In this document: in pieces, positions 25,086 to 34,996 of the stretch
How the letters are laid out: every line of letters begins with the position of its first letter
Position numbering within the stretch: position 1 is the stretch's first letter
Assembly (NCBI RefSeq): GCF_009689585.1
Contig: NZ_AP018694.1
Location: forward strand, 1,937,001 to 2,001,000
DNA from: Aquipluma nitroreducens
Lineage (GTDB): Bacteria > Bacteroidota > Bacteroidia > Bacteroidales > Prolixibacteraceae
DNA: 64,000 nucleotides
Reading direction: 5' to 3'
Notes under the pieces: generated by a model
What the model was told of the DNA's origin: nothing
Seen by the model: the letters and a program-made list of their open reading frames with translations, nothing else
The model's database searches: none
Translations under genes and position numbers: made by a program

Positions 25086-26066
25086 ATGAATATTGGTGAA
25101 ATACTTAAGACAAAAAGGTGGAAAGTATTAATGGGGTATGTCTATGGTTGGGGTGCTTCCCTGGTACTCATCGGTGCTCTATTTAAACTTCAGCACTGGA
25201 ATCATTCCGGAATCATGCTTACCATTGGTTTGTTGACAGAAGCATTTATTTTCTTCCTTTCTGCTTTTGAACCACCATTGGAACAACCTGACTGGGCCAA
25301 AGTTTATCCTGAATTACAGGAAGATTATGAACTTTTAGAACCGATTGAAGAAGCTCAGAATAATGGCAAGGTTGGAAATTTAGACGCATTATTAAACAGC
25401 ACCAATATTACTCCTGAGCTGTTGGCAAAAATTGGCAAAAGCTTAGTTGATTTGTCTAATACCGCATCAGGAATAAGCGACATTTCAACAGCAACTCTGG
25501 CGACCGACATCTATGTCAGGAACCTGAATTCAGCTTCAGAATCGATGATGGCGTTTTCAGAAATGAATACTCAGGCCAACCATACAATTAATAATTCGAT
25601 TGGTGAATTGGTAAATTCATATAGTAACACAGCACACAAGATTTCGGAAACAGGTGAAAATATGCTGTCGAGACTAAATGAATCAAGTGTAAAATTCACC
25701 AAACAAATGGATGAATCAGGCAGTAAACTTACCGAATCTTACCAAAGGTTTTCTGGCACCATGGAAAAGGGATTAAAAGATTTCGAAGTAAATTCTTCGA
25801 GCTATGGTGAAAGCTTACATAAACTGAACAAGAATATTGAATCATTGAATGTAGGCTACGAAAAACAATTAAAAGGGACAAGCGATCAAATACATGCCTC
25901 AGCAAAATTCTTCGAAGAGCTTAACCAGATGAACCAGATTATCGCTTCATCGGCACAAGAAATGAAGAAATACAAGGAAAATGCCGAAAAATTAAATTCA
26001 CACCTAGATGCTCTGAATTCGGTTTATGGAAATATGCTGGGAGCCATGAATTATAAAAAGAAGTAA
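25086..26066 (+). CDS. gldL: T9SS/gliding motor protein GldL/PorL
   Basis: Two transmembrane helices at the N-terminus (VYGWGASLVLIGALFKLQHW and GLLTEAFIFFLSAFEPP) carry the charged motor residues. A long cytoplasmic coiled-coil region of about 250 residues follows. GldL is the inner-membrane ring that uses proton flow to rotate GldM. The ATG at 25086 was chosen because an upstream frame start at 25029 lies inside gldK and encodes no family sequence. gldM follows 17 bp later. Confidence 0.95.
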   Translation: MNIGEILKTKRWKVLMGYVYGWGASLVLIGALFKLQHWNHSGIMLTIGLLTEAFIFFLSAFEPPLEQPDWAKVYPELQEDYELLEPIEEAQNNGKVGNLDALLNSTNITPELLAKIGKSLVDLSNTASGISDISTATLATDIYVRNLNSASESMMAFSEMNTQANHTINNSIGELVNSYSNTAHKISETGENMLSRLNESSVKFTKQMDESGSKLTESYQRFSGTMEKGLKDFEVNSSSYGESLHKLNKNIESLNVGYEKQLKGTSDQIHASAKFFEELNQMNQIIASSAQEMKKYKENAEKLNSHLDALNSVYGNMLGAMNYKKK

Positions 26067-26083
26067 TTTAATTCGCGAACACT

Positions 26084-27700
26084 ATGTCAAGTAAAAATTG
26101 CCCGGAATCAACGAGGCAAAAAATGATTAATATGATGTATCTGGTGTTAACAGCAATGTTAGCATTAAATGTGGCATCCGAAGTACTTGAATCGTTCCGG
26201 ATTGTTGACGCTAGTTTAACCCAGACTCTTAATAATATAAAACGGAAAAATGATCAAATATATGGGGCATTTGATGCTGCATATATTTCGAATCCGGCTA
26301 AAGTTAAAGAATGGAAAGATAAAGCCGATCAGGTAAACAAAAGAACTACTGATTTAATTACACAAATTAAGGACCTGAAAGAACAACTGGCATTAGCTTC
26401 GGGTGGAATACCACTAAAGCAGGCCCAGGCTGAAGGTGCATCTCTTGTATCTGGGGAACCATTCCTTGTTAATAGCAAGGGCGATACCATCCTGATCAAA
26501 AAAGAGGATGATTTAAATACTCCTTCGGAGATCATGATCAAGCAGAAGAAAGCAAATGATTTGAAGAACAGCATAAACGGATACCGCGACTTCCTAGCGT
26601 CCTTTATGGAAAACGGTTCTCCTCTAAGTGAAAATATTATTAAACAGTTGGACACATCCGACCCCAAAATTAATCTGAAAGAGGGTGGGGAAAAGAAGTC
26701 TTGGGAAAGCTTGCATTTTGAAAACAAACCATTGATTGCGGTCATAACTTTGCTTTCGAAAATGCAAATCGACATTGAAAATGCCGAAACAAATGTTATT
26801 TCCAGTCTTTTTAGCCAGATAGATGCTGCATCGTTCAAATTCAACAGACTGGGAGCAAGAATACTTGCAACATCAACTTACGTGCTTCAAGGTGACCAGT
26901 TTGAGGCCGAAATCTTCTTAGCAGCCGAGGATACAACGCAACAACCCGAAATATTTGTAGGCAATACTAAACTGACCATGCGTGATGGAAAAGGAATATA
27001 TAAAGTTCCTGCTTCGCAAGTTGGTACATTTAAATGGGGTGGTTTAATAAAATATAAAAATCCGGAAGGGAACATTAACAGTTATCCTTTTCAGGGCGAA
27101 TATCAGGTAGGAAAGCCAAGCGCCACTGTTTCACCTACGAAAATGAATGTGATGTATATCGGAATTGCAAATCCTATAAAAATCTCGGTTCCAGGCGCTG
27201 CATCTGAGAATTTGGTAGTCACTTTAAACAATGGTCGTATTGAGAAAGCCGGAGATGATTACCTTGCCTATCCATCAAAACTTGATGCTACAGGCAAAAG
27301 TACCACAATATCGGTTTCAATTAGATCTGGCAGCGAATTAAGACCAATGGGTTCGATGGATTTCAGGGTAAAAGAAGTACCACCACCACTTGCAACAATT
27401 GGAGGAAAAAATGGAGGGAACCTAAAAAAAGAAGAATTATTAGCTGAAGATGGACTCTTTGCTGATTTAAAGGATTTTGACTTTGATTTGAAGTTCAAGG
27501 TAACGCAATTTGATGTAAACATTTCTGGAACATACGTAAAAACATACAGTTCGAAAGACAATAAGTTTACTTCCGAACAAAAAGACCAGTTTGGGAAGTT
27601 AACACAAGGAAGTATAATATTTATAGATAACATTATGGCGAAAGGGGACGATGGCCAACCAGCGCGTCCATTATCTCCTATCAGTTTTAAAATAAGATAG
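26084..27700 (+). CDS. gldM: T9SS/gliding motor shaft protein GldM/PorM
   Basis: The short N-terminal segment SSKNCPESTRQKMINM is followed by one transmembrane helix (MYLVLTAMLALNVASEVLES). Four periplasmic domains then fill the remaining 480 residues. Dimers cross the periplasm and transmit GldL rotation to the GldK/N ring. The family N-terminus (RQKMINMMYLVLTAMLALN) is unmistakable. The 538-aa length is normal. The gldN start is 2 bp after the stop. Confidence 0.96.
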   Translation: MSSKNCPESTRQKMINMMYLVLTAMLALNVASEVLESFRIVDASLTQTLNNIKRKNDQIYGAFDAAYISNPAKVKEWKDKADQVNKRTTDLITQIKDLKEQLALASGGIPLKQAQAEGASLVSGEPFLVNSKGDTILIKKEDDLNTPSEIMIKQKKANDLKNSINGYRDFLASFMENGSPLSENIIKQLDTSDPKINLKEGGEKKSWESLHFENKPLIAVITLLSKMQIDIENAETNVISSLFSQIDAASFKFNRLGARILATSTYVLQGDQFEAEIFLAAEDTTQQPEIFVGNTKLTMRDGKGIYKVPASQVGTFKWGGLIKYKNPEGNINSYPFQGEYQVGKPSATVSPTKMNVMYIGIANPIKISVPGAASENLVVTLNNGRIEKAGDDYLAYPSKLDATGKSTTISVSIRSGSELRPMGSMDFRVKEVPPPLATIGGKNGGNLKKEELLAEDGLFADLKDFDFDLKFKVTQFDVNISGTYVKTYSSKDNKFTSEQKDQFGKLTQGSIIFIDNIMAKGDDGQPARPLSPISFKIR

Positions 27701-27702
27701 TC

Positions 27703-28557
27703 ATGAAAAAGATTTTAGTATTCATTGGTGTATTGGCTTTACTGTTTGGAGCCACCCAGCAAGAAACCAAGGCTCAGATTATTGATGGAGCATATAAACG
27801 CACCGACGTTTATAATCGCAAACCAACGCCATTACCCTACGTCAGAGAAGCCGATGTGATGTGGCGTAAGAAAGTCTGGCGTATCATTGACCTTCGGGAA
27901 AAGATTAACCAACCTTTGTATTTTCCAACGAAAGAAGTTGATGGAAGATTCAATTTGGTAAACCTGATGATTCAAGGTGTAAAAGACGGCAAATTAACCG
28001 CCTATGATGCTAAGAACGATGACGAATTTAAAGTTCCTATGACTTTTGAGCAAGTGAAGGAAGCTTTTGGTGCAACAACAAGAACCCGAAAAGTTCGAAA
28101 CGTTGATACAGGTGAACTTCAGGACAAAGTTGTAGCAGGTGAAATCCGCTCTGAAGAAGTCAAACAATTCATGGTGAAAGAAGAATGGTATTTCGACAAA
28201 CAGACTTCAACAATGAATGTGAGAGTAATTGGAATTTGTCCAATTCAGGAATTCTACCGCGACGAAGATACCAATCAGGAACAGGTGCAACGCCGTCAGG
28301 TATTTTGGATTTATTTCCCTGAAGCTCGGGAAATCATGGCTGCCAATGAAGTTTTCAATCCCCAAAACACAGCACGTAACTTATCGTTTGACGACATCTT
28401 TCTGAAAAGAAAATTTAATTCGTACATCGTAAAGGAAGAAAATATTTACAACAACCGAGAAATTAGCCAGTATCTTGGAAGTAAGGATGCTATGCTTGAA
28501 AGTAAACGAATTGAAAATTCGATATTCGATTACGAACAAAATCTTTGGGAATATTAA
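27703..28557 (+). CDS. gldN: T9SS ring protein GldN/PorN
   Basis: A signal peptide (MKKILVFIGVLALLFGATQ, then QETKA) precedes the GldN domain. Landmarks are VREADVMWRKKVWRIIDLRE, NQPLYFPTKE and VRVIGICPIQEFYRDE. It complexes with GldK in the periplasmic ring and is required for secretion and gliding. It is the last gene of the operon, closed by a strong terminator at 28576-28613. Length is as expected (284 aa). Confidence 0.96.
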   Translation: MKKILVFIGVLALLFGATQQETKAQIIDGAYKRTDVYNRKPTPLPYVREADVMWRKKVWRIIDLREKINQPLYFPTKEVDGRFNLVNLMIQGVKDGKLTAYDAKNDDEFKVPMTFEQVKEAFGATTRTRKVRNVDTGELQDKVVAGEIRSEEVKQFMVKEEWYFDKQTSTMNVRVIGICPIQEFYRDEDTNQEQVQRRQVFWIYFPEAREIMAANEVFNPQNTARNLSFDDIFLKRKFNSYIVKEENIYNNREISQYLGSKDAMLESKRIENSIFDYEQNLWEY

Positions 28558-28575
28558 TAACTAACAGCATAAGCT

Positions 28576-28613
28576 AAAGCCTTATGGGAAATTCCTGATA
28601 AGGCTTTTTTTTT
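28576..28613 (+). terminator. Terminator of porP-gldKLMN
   Basis: AAAGCCTTAT (28576-28585) pairs with ATAAGGCTTT (28598-28607) and is followed by a long T run. It separates the operon from the second gldK copy. Confidence 0.8.
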
Positions 28614-28699
28614 GAAGAATTAAATTCTGAACAATAAAAATCTTCTTCCAGAGTTTTTCTGAAATTGATGGTTTTTATTTGTGATCCGGTATCTAAAGT

Positions 28700-30043
28700 A
28701 TGTATAGAATTCTGCTCATAAGTTTGATGGCCTCATTCCTCTTCAGCTCATGTCATCGAGACTGGACGAGCCAGCTAACTAGTGCCCAGAATAGAAAACC
28801 ATATTTTGAGCCTATTCCCTACGGAATGAATTTCATTAAACAAGGCAGCATTAACGTAGGCCCGTCCGAAGAAGAAGTTGATCGCTCAAGTACTCCGGTG
28901 AAAACCGTCTCCGTTCCGTCATTCTGGATGGACGATACTGAAATCACAAATAATGAATATCGCCAGTTTGTTTATTGGGTCAGAGATTCAATCGCACGCC
29001 AACTTCTATCCGAAACAATCCCTGAATTTCTGATTTCTGAAGGAAGAAAAGGAGTCATTCTTGAAAATCCCCGACTCAACTGGCTTGAACCTATTGAATG
29101 GAAAAATCCGGAATATCAGGCCGCACTTTCTGAAATTTATATTCCAGAAGCAGAACGATTCTTCAACAGAAGAGAAATTGATTCACGAAAACTCAAATTT
29201 GAATATTATTGGGTTGACTACCGGCAAGCTGCCAAACGAGCAAATAGTTATAATTTTGAGACACAGAGCTACGGAGGAAATGTTATAGATGCAAACGGAA
29301 AAGAAAGTCCTACGCAGAACCGATCATCGTTTATCATGCATGAAACAACACCGGTATATCCGGATACTTTAGTTTGGATACGCGATTACACCTTTTCCTA
29401 CAACGAACCTTTAACCGAAAAGTACTTCTCCCATGTTGCCTACGATAATTATCCGGTTGTTGGTGTCACATGGGCACAAGCCAAAGCTTTTTGTCAATGG
29501 AGAACGAAGCAAATGAATAACTTTCAGGATATGATTAAGAATCCGGGAGTAATGGATTACAGATTGCCTACAGAAGTTGAATGGGAATACGCTGCCCGTG
29601 GCGGTCATCAGATGACTCTTTATCCGTGGGGAAGTTATTACTCAAGAAACGAAGAGGGAAGTTTCGTTGCCAATTTTAAACCGATGCGGGGAAATTATGT
29701 ATCGGACAGTGAATCAAGCATAACAACTATGAAAGTTGCCAACTATCTGCCAAACTCATATGGTTTGTACGACATGGCTGGAAACGTAGCTGAATGGACT
29801 TCGAATGCCTACGCTGAATCAGGTTATGAGATCATGAGTGATTTCAGTCCCGACTTCCAATACAATGCAAAACCCGATGATCCTCCTGCATTGAAACGAA
29901 AAGTCATTCGTGGCGGATCGTGGAAAGACATTGCCTATTACGTTCAGGTTTCGACCCGAAGCTTTGAATATCAGGATTCGGCAAAGTCGTATGTTGGATT
30001 CAGATGCGTTAGAAGCACGTTTAAGCCAAAGTATTACGAATAG
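28700..30043 (+). CDS. Second GldK-like lipoprotein (paralogue)
   Basis: A signal peptide with lipobox FSSC precedes the same SUMF1 fold as gldK, and well over half the residues match. Identical blocks include FWMDDTEITNNEYRQF, YPVVGVTWAQAKAFC, RLPTEVEWEYAARG and VIRGGSWKDI. It is 447 aa, collinear with GldK over its whole length. It is transcribed separately, after the gldN terminator. GldJ is also a GldK homologue, but this copy is far closer to GldK itself than I would expect for GldJ. It may be an alternative ring subunit or a recent duplicate. Confidence 0.85.
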   Translation: MYRILLISLMASFLFSSCHRDWTSQLTSAQNRKPYFEPIPYGMNFIKQGSINVGPSEEEVDRSSTPVKTVSVPSFWMDDTEITNNEYRQFVYWVRDSIARQLLSETIPEFLISEGRKGVILENPRLNWLEPIEWKNPEYQAALSEIYIPEAERFFNRREIDSRKLKFEYYWVDYRQAAKRANSYNFETQSYGGNVIDANGKESPTQNRSSFIMHETTPVYPDTLVWIRDYTFSYNEPLTEKYFSHVAYDNYPVVGVTWAQAKAFCQWRTKQMNNFQDMIKNPGVMDYRLPTEVEWEYAARGGHQMTLYPWGSYYSRNEEGSFVANFKPMRGNYVSDSESSITTMKVANYLPNSYGLYDMAGNVAEWTSNAYAESGYEIMSDFSPDFQYNAKPDDPPALKRKVIRGGSWKDIAYYVQVSTRSFEYQDSAKSYVGFRCVRSTFKPKYYE

Positions 30044-30048
30044 AAAAA

Positions 30049-30104
30049 AGTCATTAGTCATTGTGAAATTGTTTAAAAACCCCCTTTTCGAATGACTAAT
30101 GACT
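30049..30104. repeat. GTCATTAG inverted repeat, copy A
   Basis: AGTCATTAGTCATT (30049-30062) and AATGACTAATGACT (30091-30104) are perfect 14-bp arms between two convergent genes. It may act as a bidirectional terminator. Related arms occur at 42815, 55468 and 60627. Confidence 0.65.
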
Positions 30105-30132
30105 CTTTTCCATCGTCCTTATTCCTATCGTC

Positions 30133-31221
30133 TTAAATGTATTGTTCGCCTTTATTCATCCGAACATCGTTAACGAATTGCCTGATTTGCTGTTCGTCTT
30201 CCTTCCGGCAAACCAATAATGTTTCCTCCGATTCGACAACAATATATCCTTCAAGACCATGAAGAACAACCAGTTTTTCATTTGGCATGTTCACAATACA
30301 GTCTTTAGCGCCGTACAACATCACGTTTTTACCTGTAACAACATTTCCCTGATTATCCTTAATTGAATTTTCATACAACGATCCCCAGGTTCCAAGATCG
30401 CTCCATCCAAAATCGGAACACAAAACATAAACATTGGTGGCCTTCTCCATGATTCCATAATCAATGGAGATATTCTGACATTCAGAATAAGTCTTATTCA
30501 GGAATGGGATCTCGTCGGAAGTCCCGTACAATCGACTTCCCCTTTCAAACAATTCGGAAATCGAACTCAAATGAGTGTTGAAAGCCTTCAAGATGGAAGG
30601 AAGCGACCAGATAAAAATTCCAGAATTCCAGAAAAACTCACCACTTTCAATGAATATTTTTGCTAATTCGATATCAGGCTTTTCTGTAAATGTTTTTACT
30701 TTATGCAAATTTGCAACAGATTCAATAGCTCTATTACTCTCAATTTGAATATAGCCATAACCAGTCTCCGGCCGATTAGGCTGAATACCCAGAGTTAGCA
30801 AGGCGTCATTTTTACTAACAAATTCAATTCCCTTTCTGATCTCTTCCAGAAATGCATCTTCCTGCTGTATAAAATGATCAGAAGAAGATACTATGATATT
30901 AGCTTTGGGATTTATCTTCTGAATTTTATAGCTGGCATAAGCAATACAAGGAGCTGTACTTCTGCGCAAAGGCTCAAGAAGTATCTGACTTTCCTTAAGC
31001 TCAGGGAGCTGCTCCATCACAAGCTCTTTGTAGTCGACACTTGTTACGATAAAAAAATTATCATTGGGGCAGATTTTCGTAAACCGATCGTAGGTCTGTT
31101 GAATAAAAGTACGGCCAGTTCCAAGAATATCGAGGAATTGCTTCGGCATATTACTCTTGCTTAAAGGCCAGAAACGACTACCAATTCCTCCCGCCATTAT
31201 CACACAATATGTATTATTCAT
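30133..31221 (-). CDS. manC: Mannose-1-phosphate guanylyltransferase
   Basis: This enzyme makes GDP-mannose from mannose-1-phosphate and GTP for surface polysaccharides and glycoproteins. The N-terminal nucleotidyltransferase signature is VIMAGGIGSRFWPLSKSNMP, with KQFLDILG and the sugar-binding EKATNVYVL/GWSDLGTW region. At 362 aa it lacks the extra C-terminal phosphomannose isomerase domain of bifunctional ManC/AlgA, so it is monofunctional. It converges with the second gldK. Its product feeds the dolichol-phosphate mannose-type enzyme at 45.9 kb (inferred). Confidence 0.93.
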   Translation of the reverse strand: MNNTYCVIMAGGIGSRFWPLSKSNMPKQFLDILGTGRTFIQQTYDRFTKICPNDNFFIVTSVDYKELVMEQLPELKESQILLEPLRRSTAPCIAYASYKIQKINPKANIIVSSSDHFIQQEDAFLEEIRKGIEFVSKNDALLTLGIQPNRPETGYGYIQIESNRAIESVANLHKVKTFTEKPDIELAKIFIESGEFFWNSGIFIWSLPSILKAFNTHLSSISELFERGSRLYGTSDEIPFLNKTYSECQNISIDYGIMEKATNVYVLCSDFGWSDLGTWGSLYENSIKDNQGNVVTGKNVMLYGAKDCIVNMPNEKLVVLHGLEGYIVVESEETLLVCRKEDEQQIRQFVNDVRMNKGEQYI

Positions 31222-31500
31222 TGGTCAAGATATTTATGATTAGCTAGTTGCACCCTGGTTGCATTATAAAATAAACCCGATCAGGTCGTCCAACTTTGGG
31301 TCAAAATCTTTTATCAAGATACTGAGTTTAAAATTAAAACCCTCGAAAAAATGACTGTTTTTGGAATATTTGTACCTTTAACCATTACAAATAAATGAAT
31401 TGACAGTTGTCTCAGAATCATAAATACATTGATTTGTAGCTTTTTACTTAGATTTTGATCAGAATAAAACGTCACTGAAAGATATAAATACAGGTTTTGA

Positions 31501-32238
31501 ATGAATATTTTTAATCAAACAGGTCAATATTTTGCACTCCTACTGAAAGTCTTCAGCAAACCTGAACGACATAGTTTGTATATCCGACAGACCTTTAATG
31601 AAATTGAGAACCTCGGGATTAAATCGGTTGGTATTGTAGCTGTTATCTCCATTTTCATGGGTGGAATCATGACCTTACAGGTTGCCTATAACATGGTCAA
31701 TCCATTATTGCCAAGAACAATCATTGGCTTAGGAAACCGGGATTCGCTGATTCTTGAGTTTTCATCGACCATAATGGGACTGATCATGGCTGGGAAAATC
31801 GGGTCGAACATAACCTCCGAAATCGGAAGTATGAAAGTGACTGAGCAAATTGATTCACTTGAAATTATGGGAGTTAACTCAGCCAGTTACTTGATATTGC
31901 CTAAAATTATAGCCGTAGTTCTGATGTTTCCATTACTCTACATTCTTAGTGTATTCTTCGGAATAATTGGCGGACTTATTGTTGGTCCGGCAGTTGGGGC
32001 GGTGACTATTACCGATTATATTAATGGAATTCAATCTTCGTTTAATCCCTATTATGTCACCTTTTCACTGATGAAATGTCTGGTTTTTGGCTTCCTTATT
32101 TCATCTATTTCAGCCTTTTTTGGTTATACCGTTGAAGGTGGAGCATTCGATGTTGGTACGGCAAGCACCCGGGCGGTGGTCAACACAAACATCCAGATTC
32201 TGGTTTGGGATTTGATTTTAACTCAACTGCTTTTGTAA
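31501..32238 (+). CDS. MlaE-type lipid ABC transporter permease
   Basis: The 245-aa integral membrane protein has five or six hydrophobic helices. It shows the MlaE/YrbE signature (FMGGIMTLQVAYNMV, then the conserved EIGSMKVTEQIDSLEIMG). It works with the ATPase encoded 1 bp downstream (32240-33001). Such pairs move phospholipids between inner and outer membrane and often recruit an MCE-domain substrate-binding protein. No MCE gene is adjacent here, so that partner must lie elsewhere. Confidence 0.9.
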   Translation: MNIFNQTGQYFALLLKVFSKPERHSLYIRQTFNEIENLGIKSVGIVAVISIFMGGIMTLQVAYNMVNPLLPRTIIGLGNRDSLILEFSSTIMGLIMAGKIGSNITSEIGSMKVTEQIDSLEIMGVNSASYLILPKIIAVVLMFPLLYILSVFFGIIGGLIVGPAVGAVTITDYINGIQSSFNPYYVTFSLMKCLVFGFLISSISAFFGYTVEGGAFDVGTASTRAVVNTNIQILVWDLILTQLLL

Positions 32239-32239
32239 G

Positions 32240-33001
32240 ATGATCGAAATTAAAAACATATACAAATCATTTGAAAACAAGGATGTTCTGAAGAACATCT
32301 CGAAAGTATTCAACCAAGGGGAAACCAACCTGATTATCGGACGAAGCGGATCGGGAAAGACGGTTCTGCTGAAGTCAATTGTAGGATTGCACGAAGTTGA
32401 TAAAGGTCAGATCTTGTACGACAATCGCGATTTTACTTCGATGGGACAGAAACTCCGCAAAAAACTCCGGCAGGAAATGGGTATGGTTTTTCAGGGTGGT
32501 GCCCTCTTCGATTCCTTGACGGTAGAAGAAAATGTCCGCTTCCCACTCGATATGTTTTCAGAACTTACCTCTCTAGAAAAACAAAAACAGGTCGATTTTT
32601 GTCTCGATCGTGTTAATATTACTGATGCAAACAAACTCTATCCTTCAGAAATTTCAGGAGGTATGCAGAAAAGGGTTGCCATTGCACGCTCCATTGTACT
32701 AAATCCCAAATACTTGTTTTGCGACGAACCCAATTCGGGACTTGATCCTGAAACCTCAATGGTTATTGACGAACTGATTCATTCAATTACCGTTGACCTG
32801 AAAATAACAACCATCATTAATACTCACGACATGAATTCGGTGATGGAAATTGGGGACAATATCCTGTTTATTTCTGACGGTGAAATGTGTTGGGAAGGAA
32901 ACCGTAAAGAAATTTTGTATTCCGAGAACCAGAAACTTCAGGAGTTTGTTTTTGCCAACAAACAATACCAAAGAATCCGCGATGATAAAATCAATCAGTA
33001 A
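32240..33001 (+). CDS. MlaF-type ABC transporter ATPase
   Basis: Walker A is IIGRSGSGKTVLLKS, the Q-loop region VFQGGALFDSLTV, the ABC signature EISGGMQKRVAIAR, and Walker B YLFCDEPNSGLDP. The H-loop is INTHDMNS. The FQGGALFDSLTVEENV pattern is characteristic of the Mla/TtgA2 retrograde phospholipid subfamily. It is translationally linked to the permease gene and acts in the inner membrane as an ATPase dimer. Confidence 0.93.
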   Translation: MIEIKNIYKSFENKDVLKNISKVFNQGETNLIIGRSGSGKTVLLKSIVGLHEVDKGQILYDNRDFTSMGQKLRKKLRQEMGMVFQGGALFDSLTVEENVRFPLDMFSELTSLEKQKQVDFCLDRVNITDANKLYPSEISGGMQKRVAIARSIVLNPKYLFCDEPNSGLDPETSMVIDELIHSITVDLKITTIINTHDMNSVMEIGDNILFISDGEMCWEGNRKEILYSENQKLQEFVFANKQYQRIRDDKINQ

Positions 33002-33042
33002 CGGAACCTGAAAAATGAATTCTAAATAATTTTAAGAAACTG

Positions 33043-34986
33043 ATGCTGAAACGACAGTTAAGCCTGAAGAAATACGAAACTAACGAGTATCTGGTTTTGC
33101 TTTACCGGTTTTCGCTCCTTTTGGGGTTCTATTCGATCTGCCGGATTTTATTTTTTCTATTCAACACCGCCTCATTTCCCAAAGTCACGTTTTTTTCGTT
33201 CCTGACAATGATGAAAGGCGGACTTATGTTTGATGTCAGCGCATTATTATATTTGAACGCGGCTTACATACTGCTCTTTCTCCTACCCTTTGAGTTCAAA
33301 TTCAGCAATTGGTACCAGAAAACATTAAAATGGCTTTTCATGATTAGCAATGGCTTTGGGATTGCTTTTAACCTGATTGACATTATTTATTACCGATACA
33401 TCCTGAAACGGACAACTGCCAGCATGTTCGATGTTGCAGCCTTCGATGCCGGAAATGGTAGGTTGATCCTACGTTTCTTTTACGATTTCTGGTACATCCC
33501 AGTCATTCTCATCGTTTTACTGGTTTTACTTTCAGCATTGTACGCCCTGATTAAGCCCAAAGCTATCAGATTCCGTCACCCGTTTATCTATTTTCTTTCA
33601 GGAATACCTGTAATTTTTATTGTAGTTGTACTATCGATTATTGGAATGCGTGGAGGTTGGCGGCACAGTACCCGACCGATTAACATGAACAATGCCGGAG
33701 CATTTGTAAATGCGCCTGAAGAAATGGCTATCGTACAAAATACCCCGTTTTGTATTTTCCGCACCTGGGGGAAAAAGGCCTTTGTTCATAAATCGTATTT
33801 CGCCTCGGAAGACGAATTGAACCGAATTTATTCGCCTGTTCATGTTCCTGACAGCATTGGGCCCGCCCGAAAAGACAACGTGGTGATCATTATTCTGGAA
33901 AGTTTCAGCCGGGCATTTGTAGGTTCGCTAAATCCGCAACTGACTGACCCACGCGACAAAAGTTATACCCCATTTCTCGATTCACTGATCAACGAAAGTC
34001 TTGTTTTCCCAAATGCATTTGCCAACGGACGTAAATCAATCGACGCCATTCCATCAGTTACTGCAAGTATTCCAGCGCTGGTACTGCCATATGTTATTTC
34101 AGAACGATCTGGAAATTCGATCAATAGCATTGCCAGTCTGCTTTCAGTGCAGGGGTATCAAACTGCCTTTTTTCATGGAGCGCCCAATGGATCGATGGGT
34201 TTTGATGCTTTCACTAAGATTGCTGGGTTTCAGAAATATGTTGGGAAAAACGAATATGGGAAAGAAGCTGATTTCGATGGCGTTTGGGGCATTTGGGACG
34301 AACCTTTCTTCCAGTTCTTTGCCCACGAAATGAATAAGATGCAGCAGCCGTTTGCAACAACCATTTTCTCGGTTTCGTCGCATCATCCATATGAAGTTCC
34401 GGAGAAATACAAGGGTAAATTTCCTGAAGGACGACTTCCGATTAATAAATGCATTCACTATACCGATCATTCGCTTCAGAAATTTTTCGACCTAGCCCGA
34501 ACCATGCCCTGGTTTAAAAATACACTGTTTGTCATTACAGCCGATCATGCTGTTGATTCTGCCATACAAGGATATTACACTTCGGTAAATTATTTTGCGA
34601 TTCCAATCCTTTTTTACAAACCCGACGGAAGCCTGAAAGGTGTAGATACGGGTTTGGCTGAACAAATTGATATTCTTCCTACCATACTCAGTTACCTGAA
34701 TTACCCTTATCCATATGTGGCTTTTGGAACCAATTTATTAGACAAAAACAGCAAACGATTTGTGATTAATTACATACAGGATTCGTACCAGTTTTTAAGT
34801 GGCGATTATGCTTTTTACCTCACCGACGACAAACTTACCGCCATTTACAACCGGAAAGAAGATCCTGAATTAAAGAAAAATTTGCTTGGAACTGTTGATT
34901 TTGTGGAAGAACTGCAGCTACAAAAAGCCATCGTCCAACAGTTCAACAACCGAATGGCCGATAATCGAATGGTGATTGGGAAATGA
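33043..34986 (+). CDS. LTA-synthase-like sulfatase-domain membrane protein
   Basis: Four or five N-terminal helices (about 20-210) precede a periplasmic alkaline-phosphatase/sulfatase domain (VVIIILESFSRAFVG, FAHEMNKMQQPF, ITADHAVDS). The family moves glycerol-phosphate or phosphoethanolamine to envelope polymers. Metal-ligand landmarks are the Glu in ILESFSR and Asp-His in TADHA. At the nucleophile position, where LtaS has Thr, this protein has NGRKSIDAIPS, so Ser would serve (inference). Bacteroidota have no teichoic acids, so phosphoethanolamine or phosphoglycerol transfer to lipid A or glycans is likelier. It follows the MlaE/MlaF pair by 41 bp. Confidence 0.85.
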   Translation: MLKRQLSLKKYETNEYLVLLYRFSLLLGFYSICRILFFLFNTASFPKVTFFSFLTMMKGGLMFDVSALLYLNAAYILLFLLPFEFKFSNWYQKTLKWLFMISNGFGIAFNLIDIIYYRYILKRTTASMFDVAAFDAGNGRLILRFFYDFWYIPVILIVLLVLLSALYALIKPKAIRFRHPFIYFLSGIPVIFIVVVLSIIGMRGGWRHSTRPINMNNAGAFVNAPEEMAIVQNTPFCIFRTWGKKAFVHKSYFASEDELNRIYSPVHVPDSIGPARKDNVVIIILESFSRAFVGSLNPQLTDPRDKSYTPFLDSLINESLVFPNAFANGRKSIDAIPSVTASIPALVLPYVISERSGNSINSIASLLSVQGYQTAFFHGAPNGSMGFDAFTKIAGFQKYVGKNEYGKEADFDGVWGIWDEPFFQFFAHEMNKMQQPFATTIFSVSSHHPYEVPEKYKGKFPEGRLPINKCIHYTDHSLQKFFDLARTMPWFKNTLFVITADHAVDSAIQGYYTSVNYFAIPILFYKPDGSLKGVDTGLAEQIDILPTILSYLNYPYPYVAFGTNLLDKNSKRFVINYIQDSYQFLSGDYAFYLTDDKLTAIYNRKEDPELKKNLLGTVDFVEELQLQKAIVQQFNNRMADNRMVIGK

Positions 34987-34996
34987 TATTCTTGAA

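Noticed and set aside
26329-26844. A 171-codon minus-strand frame inside gldM.
   Set aside because: Antisense shadow of gldM; composition is a mirror of the gldM codons.
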